DNA from: Cloacimonetes bacterium UBA3900
GTDB lineage: Bacteria; Cloacimonadota; Cloacimonadia; Cloacimonadales; Cloacimonadaceae
Assembly (NCBI GenBank): GCA_002391675.1
Contig: DGFM01000010.1
Coordinates: forward strand, 22,119-41,434
Direction: 5' to 3'
DNA: 19,316 nt
A model generated the notes under the pieces. That model saw only the letters and a program-made list of their open reading frames with translations. It made no database searches and had not been told where the DNA came from. The position numbers and the translations under genes are program-made. Every line of letters begins with the position of its first letter. Positions within the stretch are counted from its first letter, which is position 1. Below, piece by piece: positions 1 through 8,104 of the stretch.

Positions 1-6
1 GGCGGA

Positions 7-105
7 TTTGTTTTCGCAAAACATGAGCGCAAGTCAAATATTTCAGAAGCCGGTGCCTTCCTCACCCCCGGATGCCGGTAAGGAATTCCTACTATTTTAA
101 TAGGA
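7..105 (+). repeat. Composite intergenic repeat, left copy (inverted relative to the right-end copy)
   Basis: Three blocks recur in inverted orientation at the right end of the window. Block A (7-22, TTTGTTTTCGCAAAAC) contains the quasi-palindrome GTTTT-CGC-AAAAC. Block B (33-48, GTCAAATATTTCAGAA) is 16/16 identical in both copies, as is block A, and in both copies 10 variable bases separate the two. Block C (83-104) has the pattern GGAA-T-TCCTACTA, a short spacer, then TAGG, and can form a hairpin (87-91 with 101-105). It overlaps the perfect palindrome AGGAATTCCT at 81-90. Each repeat lies within a few bases of a window end with its blocks in the same outside-to-inside order. No gene is seen in it. 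It could be a dispersed intergenic repeat, a MITE relic or a regulatory element; the sequence alone does not decide. Confidence 0.7.
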
Positions 106-149
106 GATAAAGCAGCGATTCAAACGCTCAATTTCAGACCCAAAATCTC

Positions 150-186
150 AAGACAAAAGAAAGCCCCGAGTAAAATCCCCGGGGCT
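150..186 (-). terminator. Rho-independent terminator of the last C25 peptidase gene
   Basis: On the minus strand, 25 nt past the TAA stop of the 1231-residue peptidase, AGCCCCG (162-168 on plus) pairs with CGGGGCT (180-186) across an 11-nt loop. The minus-strand sequence after it is TTCTTTTGTCT, which is T-rich as an intrinsic terminator needs. A GC-rich 7-bp stem followed by a U-rich tail just after a stop codon is a strong match. It marks the 3' end of the whole minus-strand gene run. Confidence 0.85.
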
Positions 187-211
187 ATCTATCTCGTTTA
201 TTCTAAAGCGG

Positions 212-3200
212 TTATTTCATCAGCATCATCTTGCGGGTGCCGGTGTAGCCGCCCACCTTCATTTTATAGAAGTAGATGCCGCTGGAAACGCCGTTCCCAC
301 GCTGATCCTTACCATTCCAGGTGATGCGATGTTCGCCCTGGGGCATGGTGTCGTTGATCAGGGTTTTCACAAGCTGGCCTTTGAGGTTGTAGATTTCGAT
401 CTTAACCTTGCCCGCTTCTTTGAGGCTATAGGCTATTTCTGTGCTTGGATTGAAGGGATTGGGGAAGTTTCCTTTTAGCGCCGTGATGGCTTGCTGCACG
501 TTATCATCGTTTGACACGACGTTTGCCTCTCCCATAAGATTGATGACTACGGTGGACGAGGTCGCATCCGTATTGAGGGTCAAGCTCTCGGAGAACTCTC
601 CTCCCTGGGTGGGGACGAAGGCGACGTTGAGCTGCAGGAAACTTTCGGGCGGCACGATGATGTTCATATACTGTTGCGCTTCACCCACGGCATCGATGAG
701 GCAGAAAGGTGCTCGAATAGTGGCGTTGCCGATCAAGACGGAGGTGCCGGTGTTGTTGATGGTGAGGGGCAGAGTGAGGGATTCTCCCACATTAACTGCA
801 CCAAAATCCAGCTCGGTTTCGCTGACATCTATGATGGGCGGGTCCATGATGCCGCCTGTGGTGGGAAATACGATGTCATCTATCCAGGCGCAATCCTGTA
901 AGCTACTGGTAGAATTGTCTTTGGAGTATTCCCATTTGTAGGTATTCATGCCGGCGGGGACGGAATAAGTAACCTGGCTCCAGACGTCGTTTGTGCCGCT
1001 CCACCTTTCTTTGAGCTCGTCGTTGATGTAAAATTTGAGCCAGTCATAGTTGTACTCGGAAGATACCTTTTTCCAGAAGGAGACAAATCCGGGCATCTCG
1101 CTGCTGAGCGTCACGCTCATGGAGGTGGTTTGGGCGTGATTGATCATCGGGGATTGGGCAGCCATGGAGCCATTGTAGCTGGTTCCTGCTGTGGGCGTCC
1201 ACTCTCCATTTGTAAATTCCCAAGGGAATTGATTCAGGCCGTTTTCAAAGGTCTCCTGCACCTGCCCCAGGCTGAGGCTATAGGTCCTGGCGCTGGTATA
1301 TTGACCGCTGGTAACCATGGTGGTGATATTGACAATCGTGCCTTGAGGCAACTGCGAGCTGAAGGTAACCGAATAGCTCAGATGCGTTTCTTCGCCTGCA
1401 TCCAGAGAGCTGAATGCTACATCCATGGGTTCTGCCACGTGGAAAACATCGCTAACCACCATAAAACCGCTGAGATTATAGGCTTTAGCGTGGCCGTTAT
1501 TGATGATGGGGAAGCGGATAATCGCCATTTCACCGGGATCGAGGGCCTGGTTGTTGTTGCCCATAAAGTCATCGATCGTCACCTGGCCAAACTCCAGATT
1601 GGGAGCGTTGACGATCAGGTTGCGGCTGTAGGTGAATTCTTCGGCGGCAGCTGTTACGATGTGCAGTTGCATACCTACCACGTGCTGGTCTGGAACGTTG
1701 GCTGCGATCTGGAGATCAAATCCCTCAACGGTTCTGCCGGAGCCGTGCGCTTCGATCACGCCCACCTGGTCTTGACCATTGAGCACGCTGATGTAGGGGC
1801 TATCGACGGTGAGGCTCATCAAAACGTTCTCTGCATTGTCGTTGCCCACGTTGTTCAAATCAAAATGGACGGTGATGGTTTCGCCATATTCCGGGATGTT
1901 GTTGTTGCCATCCACGATGGACATATCGCCCAGGCAGATGTAGGAGCCGTCGGCGGGGATCACGGATACAGTTTCCACCAGGCTTTCATAGTTGAAAGCG
2001 GTGACGGTGAGGGTGAGATCCATGGGCTCTTCGGGCAGCACCAACAGCGACAGGTCTGCGAGTCCGGAAGCGTCTGCGATGCCGTGAGCATAGACCACTC
2101 CATCCGCATAGAGAGTGACTCTTGCGCCGGGGACGGTGGTCACGGCAAAGTTGTTCATGCCAAGCAGGAGGTTTTCCATATGGCTTGCAGTGAGAGGCAG
2201 CGGGGTCTTGGTGCGCGCCATCATGGATGCGTCGCCAAAGATATGCCAGTTTTTATATTCATCGGCGCCGTTGTTGCCGTATACTTCTATCATCCTGGAG
2301 GAGCCGTTGTAAAACAGGCCGCCGATGGTGCGCTTGGATTCTGCCACCAGCAGGTCTACGATCTCATCTTGAGCGCGCATGGGAGGTGACCAGCTCTGGT
2401 TGACCGTGCTGGCATACATGGCCACTGCGCCGGTGGGATTGCCGGTGCTGTTGTTTTTGGCTCTGAGCCACGCTTCTGCAAAGCAGGTGCGGGAAACGAA
2501 GTTGCCGTTCAAACAGGCCACACTCACGATGAAGGGCAGCATATCGTCGTTTGTGAGCTGATTTACGTTGTTGCTGTTGAATCCCGTGGTACCCCAGGAG
2601 TTGTCCAAGCCGTGACCGACGTAGTTGATGAAGCTGCGTCCGTTGTTGACGCTGTTGCTCACGTGGTTGGCGGTTGCGCCCTGAGTTTGGTAGAGCTGAT
2701 CCACGGTGTTGTAGCCATAGTTCAACAGTTTGCCGCGGATGATCTCCATATGTTGCTGGTCGCTCTCGCCGTTGTCTCCCTGGCTGCCTCCGCCTTCGTT
2801 GGAGGCAATTCCAATAGCCTTGGGAATCCAGGTGTCGGCTGGGCCCAAATCACGTTCATATTCCACCACCTTCCTCACCTGCGTCTGCATATCGGTCACA
2901 TTTTCTGCGGAAAAGCGGCCGACGAAGATGTCTGGATAGTTGTCGCTGCCTGCAAGCAGTGCATAGGAGGGGTCTGAGCCGCCGGCCAGATGTGTTAGCG
3001 AGGGAACCTGCGGTGCATCGCCCATGATCTGGACGAAGGTGAGCCCGTCGTTCTGGTTGTACTGGTTTTGGATGTAGGTCTTGATGCCGGATGCGGAAGG
3101 GCCGGCCACCGTGACGTCAACGACGTCAACTGTATAGCCATTTTGCCGCTTCCACTCCACCCAGGGAACGATGGCAGCATCAAACATACTGTGCTTGATC

Positions 3201-3907
3201 ACCAGGATGCGCCCTTCCTCAGCGAGAGATGTGTATTTGGACGTATTAAAGTTTAGGAACATATTTTGGTAGATGCCTTCAAACTCTTTGCTGTGTCTGT
3301 TTTTGCTTGTGCTCAGTGAGTTTGTGAGGTCGGTACCGTTTGAGCTGAGAGCTACTTTGATATTGGTGAATACTCTCAGCTTGCCTTCGGCGGGAAAGTA
3401 GCTGAAGGGTGTGAATCTGACTGTGATTCCCCGATAGTCTCTGAGGATGAAGGGCTCGCTCAGTTCGGCCTGGCTGGCGGGCCAGAAGCCATCGCTTTGA
3501 TAGAAGGAACCAAAGCTATGGGGCACCGTGGCGGGGTCTATATCTCTGGTGAGGTTTCCTTTGGAAGGCGCCACCTTCATATCCAGGTCGACATATTCAG
3601 AAGACAAGATCTCCAGCTGCATCTTGGCAGTGTTTGGGATGATCACGCTGGCGGCCATGACGGGGAGCTGCGGCAAACCACGCTCCAAGGTGAGGCCACC
3701 GTTTTTGACGCTGAGATCGTAATAGGTCTGCCCGTCAATCTGCAGAGATTCACGTTCGAAATTGGCAAAATTGAGCTCCAAGACCATGTTCTCGGGCTGT
3801 GCCTGAAGCAGGCGGATTTCGTTGGAATCCGCTCCAACGGTTATCTGTTCTGCTGTCAACAGCGCCAAGCTGAGCAGCAAAGCCAGAATAATCAACATTT
3901 TTTTCAT
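212..3907 (-). CDS. Secreted C25 (gingipain-type) cysteine peptidase with T9SS-like sorting domain
   Basis: A 1231-residue secreted cysteine endopeptidase. Residues 1-19 are a Sec signal peptide (MKK, a Leu/Ile-rich core, then LTA-EQ). Residues about 20-230 resemble a C25 propeptide, and 232-565 the catalytic domain with His432 (YVGHG) and Cys465 (VACLNGNF). Their 33-residue spacing equals that of RgpB (His211/Cys244). Then come a gingipain-type Ig domain (566-652), two CARDB-like Ig domains (to about 883), a MAM-like jelly roll (885-1016, ending CAWIDDIVFP), a further Ig-like domain (1024-1128) and an FlgD-like sorting domain (1145-1231, GNFPNPFNPSTEI to MMLMK). The ATG at 3907 has GGAGG 5 nt upstream. 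It is paralogous to the next gene upstream and has its own promoter-like box and terminator. The family predicts surface attachment after PorU cleavage; substrate specificity (Arg, Lys or other) cannot be read. Confidence 0.9.
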   Translation of the reverse strand: MKKMLIILALLLSLALLTAEQITVGADSNEIRLLQAQPENMVLELNFANFERESLQIDGQTYYDLSVKNGGLTLERGLPQLPVMAASVIIPNTAKMQLEILSSEYVDLDMKVAPSKGNLTRDIDPATVPHSFGSFYQSDGFWPASQAELSEPFILRDYRGITVRFTPFSYFPAEGKLRVFTNIKVALSSNGTDLTNSLSTSKNRHSKEFEGIYQNMFLNFNTSKYTSLAEEGRILVIKHSMFDAAIVPWVEWKRQNGYTVDVVDVTVAGPSASGIKTYIQNQYNQNDGLTFVQIMGDAPQVPSLTHLAGGSDPSYALLAGSDNYPDIFVGRFSAENVTDMQTQVRKVVEYERDLGPADTWIPKAIGIASNEGGGSQGDNGESDQQHMEIIRGKLLNYGYNTVDQLYQTQGATANHVSNSVNNGRSFINYVGHGLDNSWGTTGFNSNNVNQLTNDDMLPFIVSVACLNGNFVSRTCFAEAWLRAKNNSTGNPTGAVAMYASTVNQSWSPPMRAQDEIVDLLVAESKRTIGGLFYNGSSRMIEVYGNNGADEYKNWHIFGDASMMARTKTPLPLTASHMENLLLGMNNFAVTTVPGARVTLYADGVVYAHGIADASGLADLSLLVLPEEPMDLTLTVTAFNYESLVETVSVIPADGSYICLGDMSIVDGNNNIPEYGETITVHFDLNNVGNDNAENVLMSLTVDSPYISVLNGQDQVGVIEAHGSGRTVEGFDLQIAANVPDQHVVGMQLHIVTAAAEEFTYSRNLIVNAPNLEFGQVTIDDFMGNNNQALDPGEMAIIRFPIINNGHAKAYNLSGFMVVSDVFHVAEPMDVAFSSLDAGEETHLSYSVTFSSQLPQGTIVNITTMVTSGQYTSARTYSLSLGQVQETFENGLNQFPWEFTNGEWTPTAGTSYNGSMAAQSPMINHAQTTSMSVTLSSEMPGFVSFWKKVSSEYNYDWLKFYINDELKERWSGTNDVWSQVTYSVPAGMNTYKWEYSKDNSTSSLQDCAWIDDIVFPTTGGIMDPPIIDVSETELDFGAVNVGESLTLPLTINNTGTSVLIGNATIRAPFCLIDAVGEAQQYMNIIVPPESFLQLNVAFVPTQGGEFSESLTLNTDATSSTVVINLMGEANVVSNDDNVQQAITALKGNFPNPFNPSTEIAYSLKEAGKVKIEIYNLKGQLVKTLINDTMPQGEHRITWNGKDQRGNGVSSGIYFYKMKVGGYTGTRKMMLMK

Positions 3908-3912
3908 TTAAG

Positions 3913-3954
3913 CCTCCGTGGCTGTTTCACTTTATTTTTTAAAACCTGATTATA
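3913..3954 (-). promoter_or_regulatory. Putative -10 box and ribosome binding site of the 1231-residue peptidase
   Basis: A perfect TATAAT lies on the minus strand at 3949-3954, which would give a leader of about 34 nt. GGAGG (3913-3917) stands 5 nt before the ATG. The hexamer 17 nt upstream of the -10 (CACAAA) is a poor -35, so the promoter is unproven. A 9-bp inverted repeat with a nested hairpin (3960-4005) abuts it upstream. Confidence 0.5.
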
Positions 3955-3959
3955 TGGGT

Positions 3960-4005
3960 TATAGGGATCACTTTGTGGCTTGCGGTGCCGCAAATAATCC
4001 CTATA
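3960..4005. repeat. Nested inverted repeat just upstream of the -10 box
   Basis: TATAGGGAT (3960-3968) and ATCCCTATA (3997-4005) are perfect 9-bp complements. Inside lies a second perfect inverted repeat, TTGCGG (3980-3985) with CCGCAA (3988-3993), which would form a tight hairpin. No T-run follows on either strand, so it does not look like a terminator. It starts 6 nt upstream of the TATAAT that may drive the 1231-residue peptidase gene. It could be an operator, a cruciform or an RNA structure. Confidence 0.65.
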
Positions 4006-4019
4006 GCGCACATAAGGCA

Positions 4020-4059
4020 GGATAAAATACCGGAGCGACGCGCAATCACATCGCTCCGG
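4020..4059 (-). terminator. Rho-independent terminator of the 1265-residue C25 peptidase gene
   Basis: CCGGAGCGA (4030-4038) and TCGCTCCGG (4051-4059) are perfect 9-bp complements around a 12-nt loop, 13 nt beyond the TAG stop at 4073. On the minus strand the stem is followed by TATTTTATCC. The tail is somewhat broken, but the long GC-rich stem and its position support termination here. It separates the two C25 peptidases into distinct transcription units, at least in part. Confidence 0.75.
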
Positions 4060-4072
4060 CTTCGGTTAATGT

Positions 4073-7000
4073 CTATTTCATCAGCATCATCTTCATGGTT
4101 TTGGAGTAAGAGGGCGTTTCCATGCGATACATATAGATGCCGCTGGAGACGCTGCGTCCCTTATCATCCTTGCCATTCCAGATAAGCTGGTGGTTTCCTG
4201 AGGGATAGTTTTGGTTTGTGAGTGTCTTCACCACCTGGCCCTTAATGTTGTAGACGGTGATCTTCACATTGCCGGGGTCCTTGGTGGCAAAGCGGATGAC
4301 CGTTTCCGGGTTGAAGGGGTTGGGATAGTTTCCTTGCAACATGGTGGTGACGGGTGTGGCGGGATCATCGTTTGAAACGTAGGGTTTCACCACAAGACTA
4401 ATCATCAAAGCGGGATTGCTGAGATCGTTTGAGCTGATGATCATCATGTCATTGACGTTCACGGCAGGATCCGGAACCACATATTCAAGCCTGAATACGG
4501 CGTTTGAGACCGGGTCTACGGTGTAGTAATAATCATTCGGCAGAGCGTTGCTGCCCAGATATAGGTCAAATTCCGCGGGGATGCTGATCGTGCCGCTCAT
4601 GGGGATATTGCCCAGGTTGCGGATGGTGATGTCCTGACTGAGCACCTGGCCCGGCCTGGCATCTACGAAAACGACTTCCTCCACAGGGGTGTAAAACACG
4701 GCTGCCTCGGTGGAATTTGAGAAGGGAAAGACGATGTCATCTATCCAGGCACAGTCGCTTCCGGAGGTGACGGAGAAGTCTTTTTGATATTTCCAGGTGA
4801 AGGTGTTGGTGCCTGCCTCCACATCAAAGCTCACTTGTTGCCAATTCTGGTTGCCGGAATAGCTGGCTTTTTCCACGCCGTTGATGGAGAAGGTGAGCTT
4901 GTCATAACTGGGTTCACTGGAGACTTTGCGCCAGAAGCTGATGGCTCCGGGAGATGCGCAGAACATGGTCACGGAAATCTGGGTGCTGGTGTTGTTGCCG
5001 ATTTGACCGGATTTCAGGGCAAATTGGCCGGAATGGACGTTTGTGTCGCCCATGACAATGGTCCAGGGCACGGGGCTTTCGTTTACCCAAGGGTAGCTGG
5101 TTAAGTCTCCGCTTTCAAAGCCTTCACCATGTATGCCGACGGGCAGGGTGACGCTGTGGTTGAGCAGCTGCGTTCCCGCTTCTATGGCCAAGCCAACGGT
5201 TACGACGTCGCCGATTGCGATGTCTTCAGCCAGGTGGCCAATGATGGTCACTTGAGCATAGGCGCCGATTGCGAGGGCGGGCAGGTCTTCCTGGGTGCTG
5301 GTCAACACAAAGCCCGGGTGGTTTGAAAAGACCAAAACCTGGCCCCCATCAGTGGGCAGGTGGCCTTGGTTTGTGAGCGCAATCTGGATGGTGACTGTCT
5401 CACCGGGCTCGTAAAAGCCGTTGTTATTTCCATCAACCACGGCTGATTGTGTGATTTGAACATTGGGTGCGTAGGCAGTAATGCTGCGCTTGCTGGTCCA
5501 GATGTCGGTGCCGTCTGTGACGCTGATTTCAAACTCGATAACTTCCTGGTCCGGCACCACAGGGCTGATGAGCACGCTGAAGAGATTATTTGCTTCCAAG
5601 ACAGTGCCGGGGGCGATGTCAGACACGGTGGCCTGGGCTTCAAGAATGTTTACCCAGGGGCTTTCCGAGGTGAGAGTGAGGGTTAGATTGGTGGCATCCA
5701 ACACGCCGACGTTGTTCAGCGACAGGTCAAAGGAAACTGTGTCTCCTGCTTCAGCCAAGCCGCTGCCGCTGGGGTTGTTTACGGTGATGGGGCCCACAAT
5801 CACGTAAGCACCTGTGTTTGGGAGCACTTGGATGTCTGCAATCAGGGGTTTGCGCAGTGAGCGGGTGACCACCAGTTTGGCGTCTCCGGGTTCGTCAAAA
5901 GGCGTGTAAGTGATGTTTACGTTGCCATTTGCATCTGCCATACCCACTCCATGCAGCACTCCATTCATGGAAAGAGCTACGTAGCTGTAAGGATCAGCCG
6001 TCATTTCCAGGGTGTCCAAGCCCAAATGCAGGATTTCCGGTACCTGGGCGGTGTTTTCCACAGGGATGCCCAGATAGGGGATCAGGCTGGCGTCGCCCAT
6101 GATGGAATATACTTCCCAATAGTAGTTTGCACGGGTGCTGTTGGATTGAACCACAGCCATATTGCCCATGAAGATGCCGGCGCCCATCTGGTTTACCCAG
6201 TCTTCGTAAGGCTCGTTGTGTTCATGGAACAAGGCATCAACATAGCCGGTGCGGCCGGGGACAAAAGGAGAGCCTCCTGCCACTGGGGGCGGCTTGTAAC
6301 CGACGCTCCACCAATAGTCTTCGTCCCAGTAGGTGTTGTCTGTTCCACCCACGTAGATCACGGCGCCTTTGTTCTCGGCCCTCAGCCAGGCTTCTCCAAA
6401 ACAGACGCCCAGCTGGAAGGCATTGGTGATGCAGCAGTTGCCAATCACTACGGGGTATTTGTTGGTGTTTTGCAGACTGTTGATATTGCTGATGGTGAAT
6501 GATGGGTCTGCCCAGCTGTATTCACTGCCATGCGCCGTGTAGGTCACATATCCCACGCCGTTGGATACATTCTGCACGATCTGGCTGGCAGAGGAAGCGG
6601 ATTGGGGATACAGGTAGGTGATAGCGTTGATGTTGTGGGCAGGGTTGAAGTAGTTTGTGGTGGCGTAGTTGATCTGGCCATTTGCGTGGCTGGGTGCCCA
6701 ATAACTGTCCACGCCTGCAATCAACACAGAATCGGTAAGATAGCTGTCATCCGGCATGGTGTACATCTCGTGCATGAGAGTCTTGTTTACCTGGTTTGTC
6801 ACTTCAGCAGGCGTAGTGGCGGAAAAACGGCTATAGTACATCTCGGGCAGATAGTCATTGCCCTGCAATCTCACATAGGTGAGGTCTGTGATATGAGAAC
6901 TGCCTGTGGTGCCCTGGTTTGAAGGGATTTGGGCCACGTCGCCCACGAGGAGCAAATAGCTGGGTGCGGGGTTTTCAGGCGTGGCGCTATCCCAGATGTT

Positions 7001-7870
7001 TTGCAGATAGCTCTTGATCGAGGAAGGAGTGGCTCCGGTCTGATCCGTCGTAGCCACGATCACGTTGAAGCCTTCCTGGATCTTCCAGTCTACAAATGGC
7101 TGCAGAGCAGTCACAAAGTTTGCAGGCGTGATGATCACATAGCTCATGGGAACGCGGTTGAGGGTGGCTCTCGTGGAAGCGGAATTGAGGATAGTGTTGC
7201 TGAAAACGGGTGTAAAAGCCGGGGAGAAAGTCCTGGCTCTCAGAGCCTCTGTGGCTGCATGATTGGAGCCAACAAAGTCTACCTTGACTTCAGCTTCGGT
7301 GATCACTTCCATCAAGCCCAAAGCGGGATTGTAGCGAATAGGCATAAAGTCTACCGCAAACATCCTCATACCACGCATATAGCCCAGCTCGGTGGCGGAA
7401 ACGCTGGCACCGGCCGTCCAAGCGGAAAGGTTGTACACCTCGCGGTCTACCACAAAAGGCAGGGCGGTAAGGTCTTGGTTTTTGGCAACAGGCGCCTGCC
7501 GCGGCACTATCGGATAGTGAATGCCTTCGGAAGCAAGGGTGATGCTCTGACGCTGTTGCGAAGTGAAGCTGGCTGCCACATTGGCGCCTTCCGGCACCGC
7601 AATAATCTGCCTCATGAGGGGCAGCTTGGGCAAGCCAACCTCGTTGGTTGTAGCATATTGATCGATAAAGAGGTCGGTAAAGCGCCCCTCAGGGGTATCA
7701 ACCTCGTTGTATTCGATTTTTGCTACAGAATAGCGAATGCTAAGCCCGTCTTTGGTTTCGCTTTGCAGCTCCACCGCAGTGGGATTAGCAGAAAGTTGCA
7801 GGCTCTTCTGTGCTGCCAGAGGCAACATGATCAAGCCCAACAGTATGAGTATCAGTAAATACCGTCTCAT
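4073..7870 (-). CDS. Secreted C25 (gingipain-type) cysteine peptidase with T9SS-like sorting domain
   Basis: A 1265-residue secreted cysteine peptidase counted from the ATG at 7870. That start has AGGAG (7876-7880) 5 nt upstream and directly begins a signal peptide (MRRYLL to LAA-QK). A TTG at 7900 would add ten residues that break the signal peptide. After a propeptide-like part (21-238), the C25 domain has His447 (YTAHGSEYSWADP, close to the gingipain motif) and Cys480 (NCCITNAF), 33 residues apart. Cys479 lies next to it. Then follow a gingipain-type Ig domain (605-685), two CARDB-like Ig domains (to about 912), a MAM-like jelly roll (917-1050, again CAWIDDIVFP), an Ig-like domain (1055-1165) and an FlgD-like sorting domain (1178-1265, GNYPNPFNPETVI to MMLMK). 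The domain order matches its downstream paralogue, which suggests tandem duplication. It probably acts at or outside the cell surface; its substrate is unknown. Confidence 0.9.
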   Translation of the reverse strand: MRRYLLILILLGLIMLPLAAQKSLQLSANPTAVELQSETKDGLSIRYSVAKIEYNEVDTPEGRFTDLFIDQYATTNEVGLPKLPLMRQIIAVPEGANVAASFTSQQRQSITLASEGIHYPIVPRQAPVAKNQDLTALPFVVDREVYNLSAWTAGASVSATELGYMRGMRMFAVDFMPIRYNPALGLMEVITEAEVKVDFVGSNHAATEALRARTFSPAFTPVFSNTILNSASTRATLNRVPMSYVIITPANFVTALQPFVDWKIQEGFNVIVATTDQTGATPSSIKSYLQNIWDSATPENPAPSYLLLVGDVAQIPSNQGTTGSSHITDLTYVRLQGNDYLPEMYYSRFSATTPAEVTNQVNKTLMHEMYTMPDDSYLTDSVLIAGVDSYWAPSHANGQINYATTNYFNPAHNINAITYLYPQSASSASQIVQNVSNGVGYVTYTAHGSEYSWADPSFTISNINSLQNTNKYPVVIGNCCITNAFQLGVCFGEAWLRAENKGAVIYVGGTDNTYWDEDYWWSVGYKPPPVAGGSPFVPGRTGYVDALFHEHNEPYEDWVNQMGAGIFMGNMAVVQSNSTRANYYWEVYSIMGDASLIPYLGIPVENTAQVPEILHLGLDTLEMTADPYSYVALSMNGVLHGVGMADANGNVNITYTPFDEPGDAKLVVTRSLRKPLIADIQVLPNTGAYVIVGPITVNNPSGSGLAEAGDTVSFDLSLNNVGVLDATNLTLTLTSESPWVNILEAQATVSDIAPGTVLEANNLFSVLISPVVPDQEVIEFEISVTDGTDIWTSKRSITAYAPNVQITQSAVVDGNNNGFYEPGETVTIQIALTNQGHLPTDGGQVLVFSNHPGFVLTSTQEDLPALAIGAYAQVTIIGHLAEDIAIGDVVTVGLAIEAGTQLLNHSVTLPVGIHGEGFESGDLTSYPWVNESPVPWTIVMGDTNVHSGQFALKSGQIGNNTSTQISVTMFCASPGAISFWRKVSSEPSYDKLTFSINGVEKASYSGNQNWQQVSFDVEAGTNTFTWKYQKDFSVTSGSDCAWIDDIVFPFSNSTEAAVFYTPVEEVVFVDARPGQVLSQDITIRNLGNIPMSGTISIPAEFDLYLGSNALPNDYYYTVDPVSNAVFRLEYVVPDPAVNVNDMMIISSNDLSNPALMISLVVKPYVSNDDPATPVTTMLQGNYPNPFNPETVIRFATKDPGNVKITVYNIKGQVVKTLTNQNYPSGNHQLIWNGKDDKGRSVSSGIYMYRMETPSYSKTMKMMLMK

Positions 7871-7875
7871 CTGAA

Positions 7876-7910
7876 CTCCTTGTATATGTTTGATTTTCAA
7901 TAGTTGTCAA
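7876..7910 (-). promoter_or_regulatory. Putative promoter and ribosome binding site of the 1265-residue peptidase
   Basis: On the minus strand TTGACA (7905-7910) is followed after 18 nt by TATACA (7881-7886), and AGGAG (7876-7880) comes directly after that. The -35 is perfect and the -10 fair, but transcription would start at the edge of the Shine-Dalgarno sequence, giving a very short leader. I therefore trust the ribosome binding site more than the promoter. Its position argues against the upstream TTG start at 7900. Confidence 0.4.
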
Positions 7911-7932
7911 CGGTGAGATATTCATCGCCTAC

Positions 7933-8039
7933 CACTTCTTGGAAGTGTATGCAAGAATGGTGCCCAAACCCAAAATAAATATCAGCTCAAGCGATAAGAT
8001 CTTCTGATGCAGGGAGTTCCCGCATTTTGGGCTTGGGCA
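7933..8039 (-). repeat. Structured spacer between the lipoprotein and peptidase genes: long-range and local hairpins
   Basis: This is the core of a 234-nt gene-free stretch (7871-8104). The 16-mers at 7961-7976 and 8024-8039 are complementary at 15 of 16 positions. In the minus-strand transcript the mismatch becomes G-U, so the pairing is continuous around a 47-nt loop. That loop contains GGGA-GT-TCCC (8012-8021). Closer to the peptidase gene, CACTTC (7933-7938) and GAAGTG (7942-7947) form a 6-bp hairpin with a 3-nt loop. No T-run follows either structure, so neither looks like a standard intrinsic terminator. I see no convincing gene here. Confidence 0.55.
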
Positions 8040-8104
8040 TCCCACGGTTGTATTTCTGTGAAGCCTTGATGGCCTCGGGTTGTGTGTTGTTATGATACCT
8101 GTCC

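Noticed and set aside
1130..2389. Long open frame of 419 codons on the plus strand, opposite the last peptidase gene
   Set aside because: It lies entirely antisense to a well-supported C25 gene. Its translation is rich in His, Val and Gly without domains or a signal peptide, as expected from mirrored codon bias.
3960..4005. Nested hairpin as a second terminator of the upstream peptidase gene
   Set aside because: No T-run follows the stem on the minus strand, and a better terminator lies at 4030-4059.
6929..7858. Open frame of 309 codons on the plus strand
   Set aside because: Antisense to the N-terminal part of the 1265-residue peptidase, with no recognisable motif and no good ribosome binding site.
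7871..7900. TTG start at 7900 for the 1265-residue peptidase
   Set aside because: It adds ten residues before a clean signal peptide and removes the good AGGAG-to-ATG spacing at 7870.
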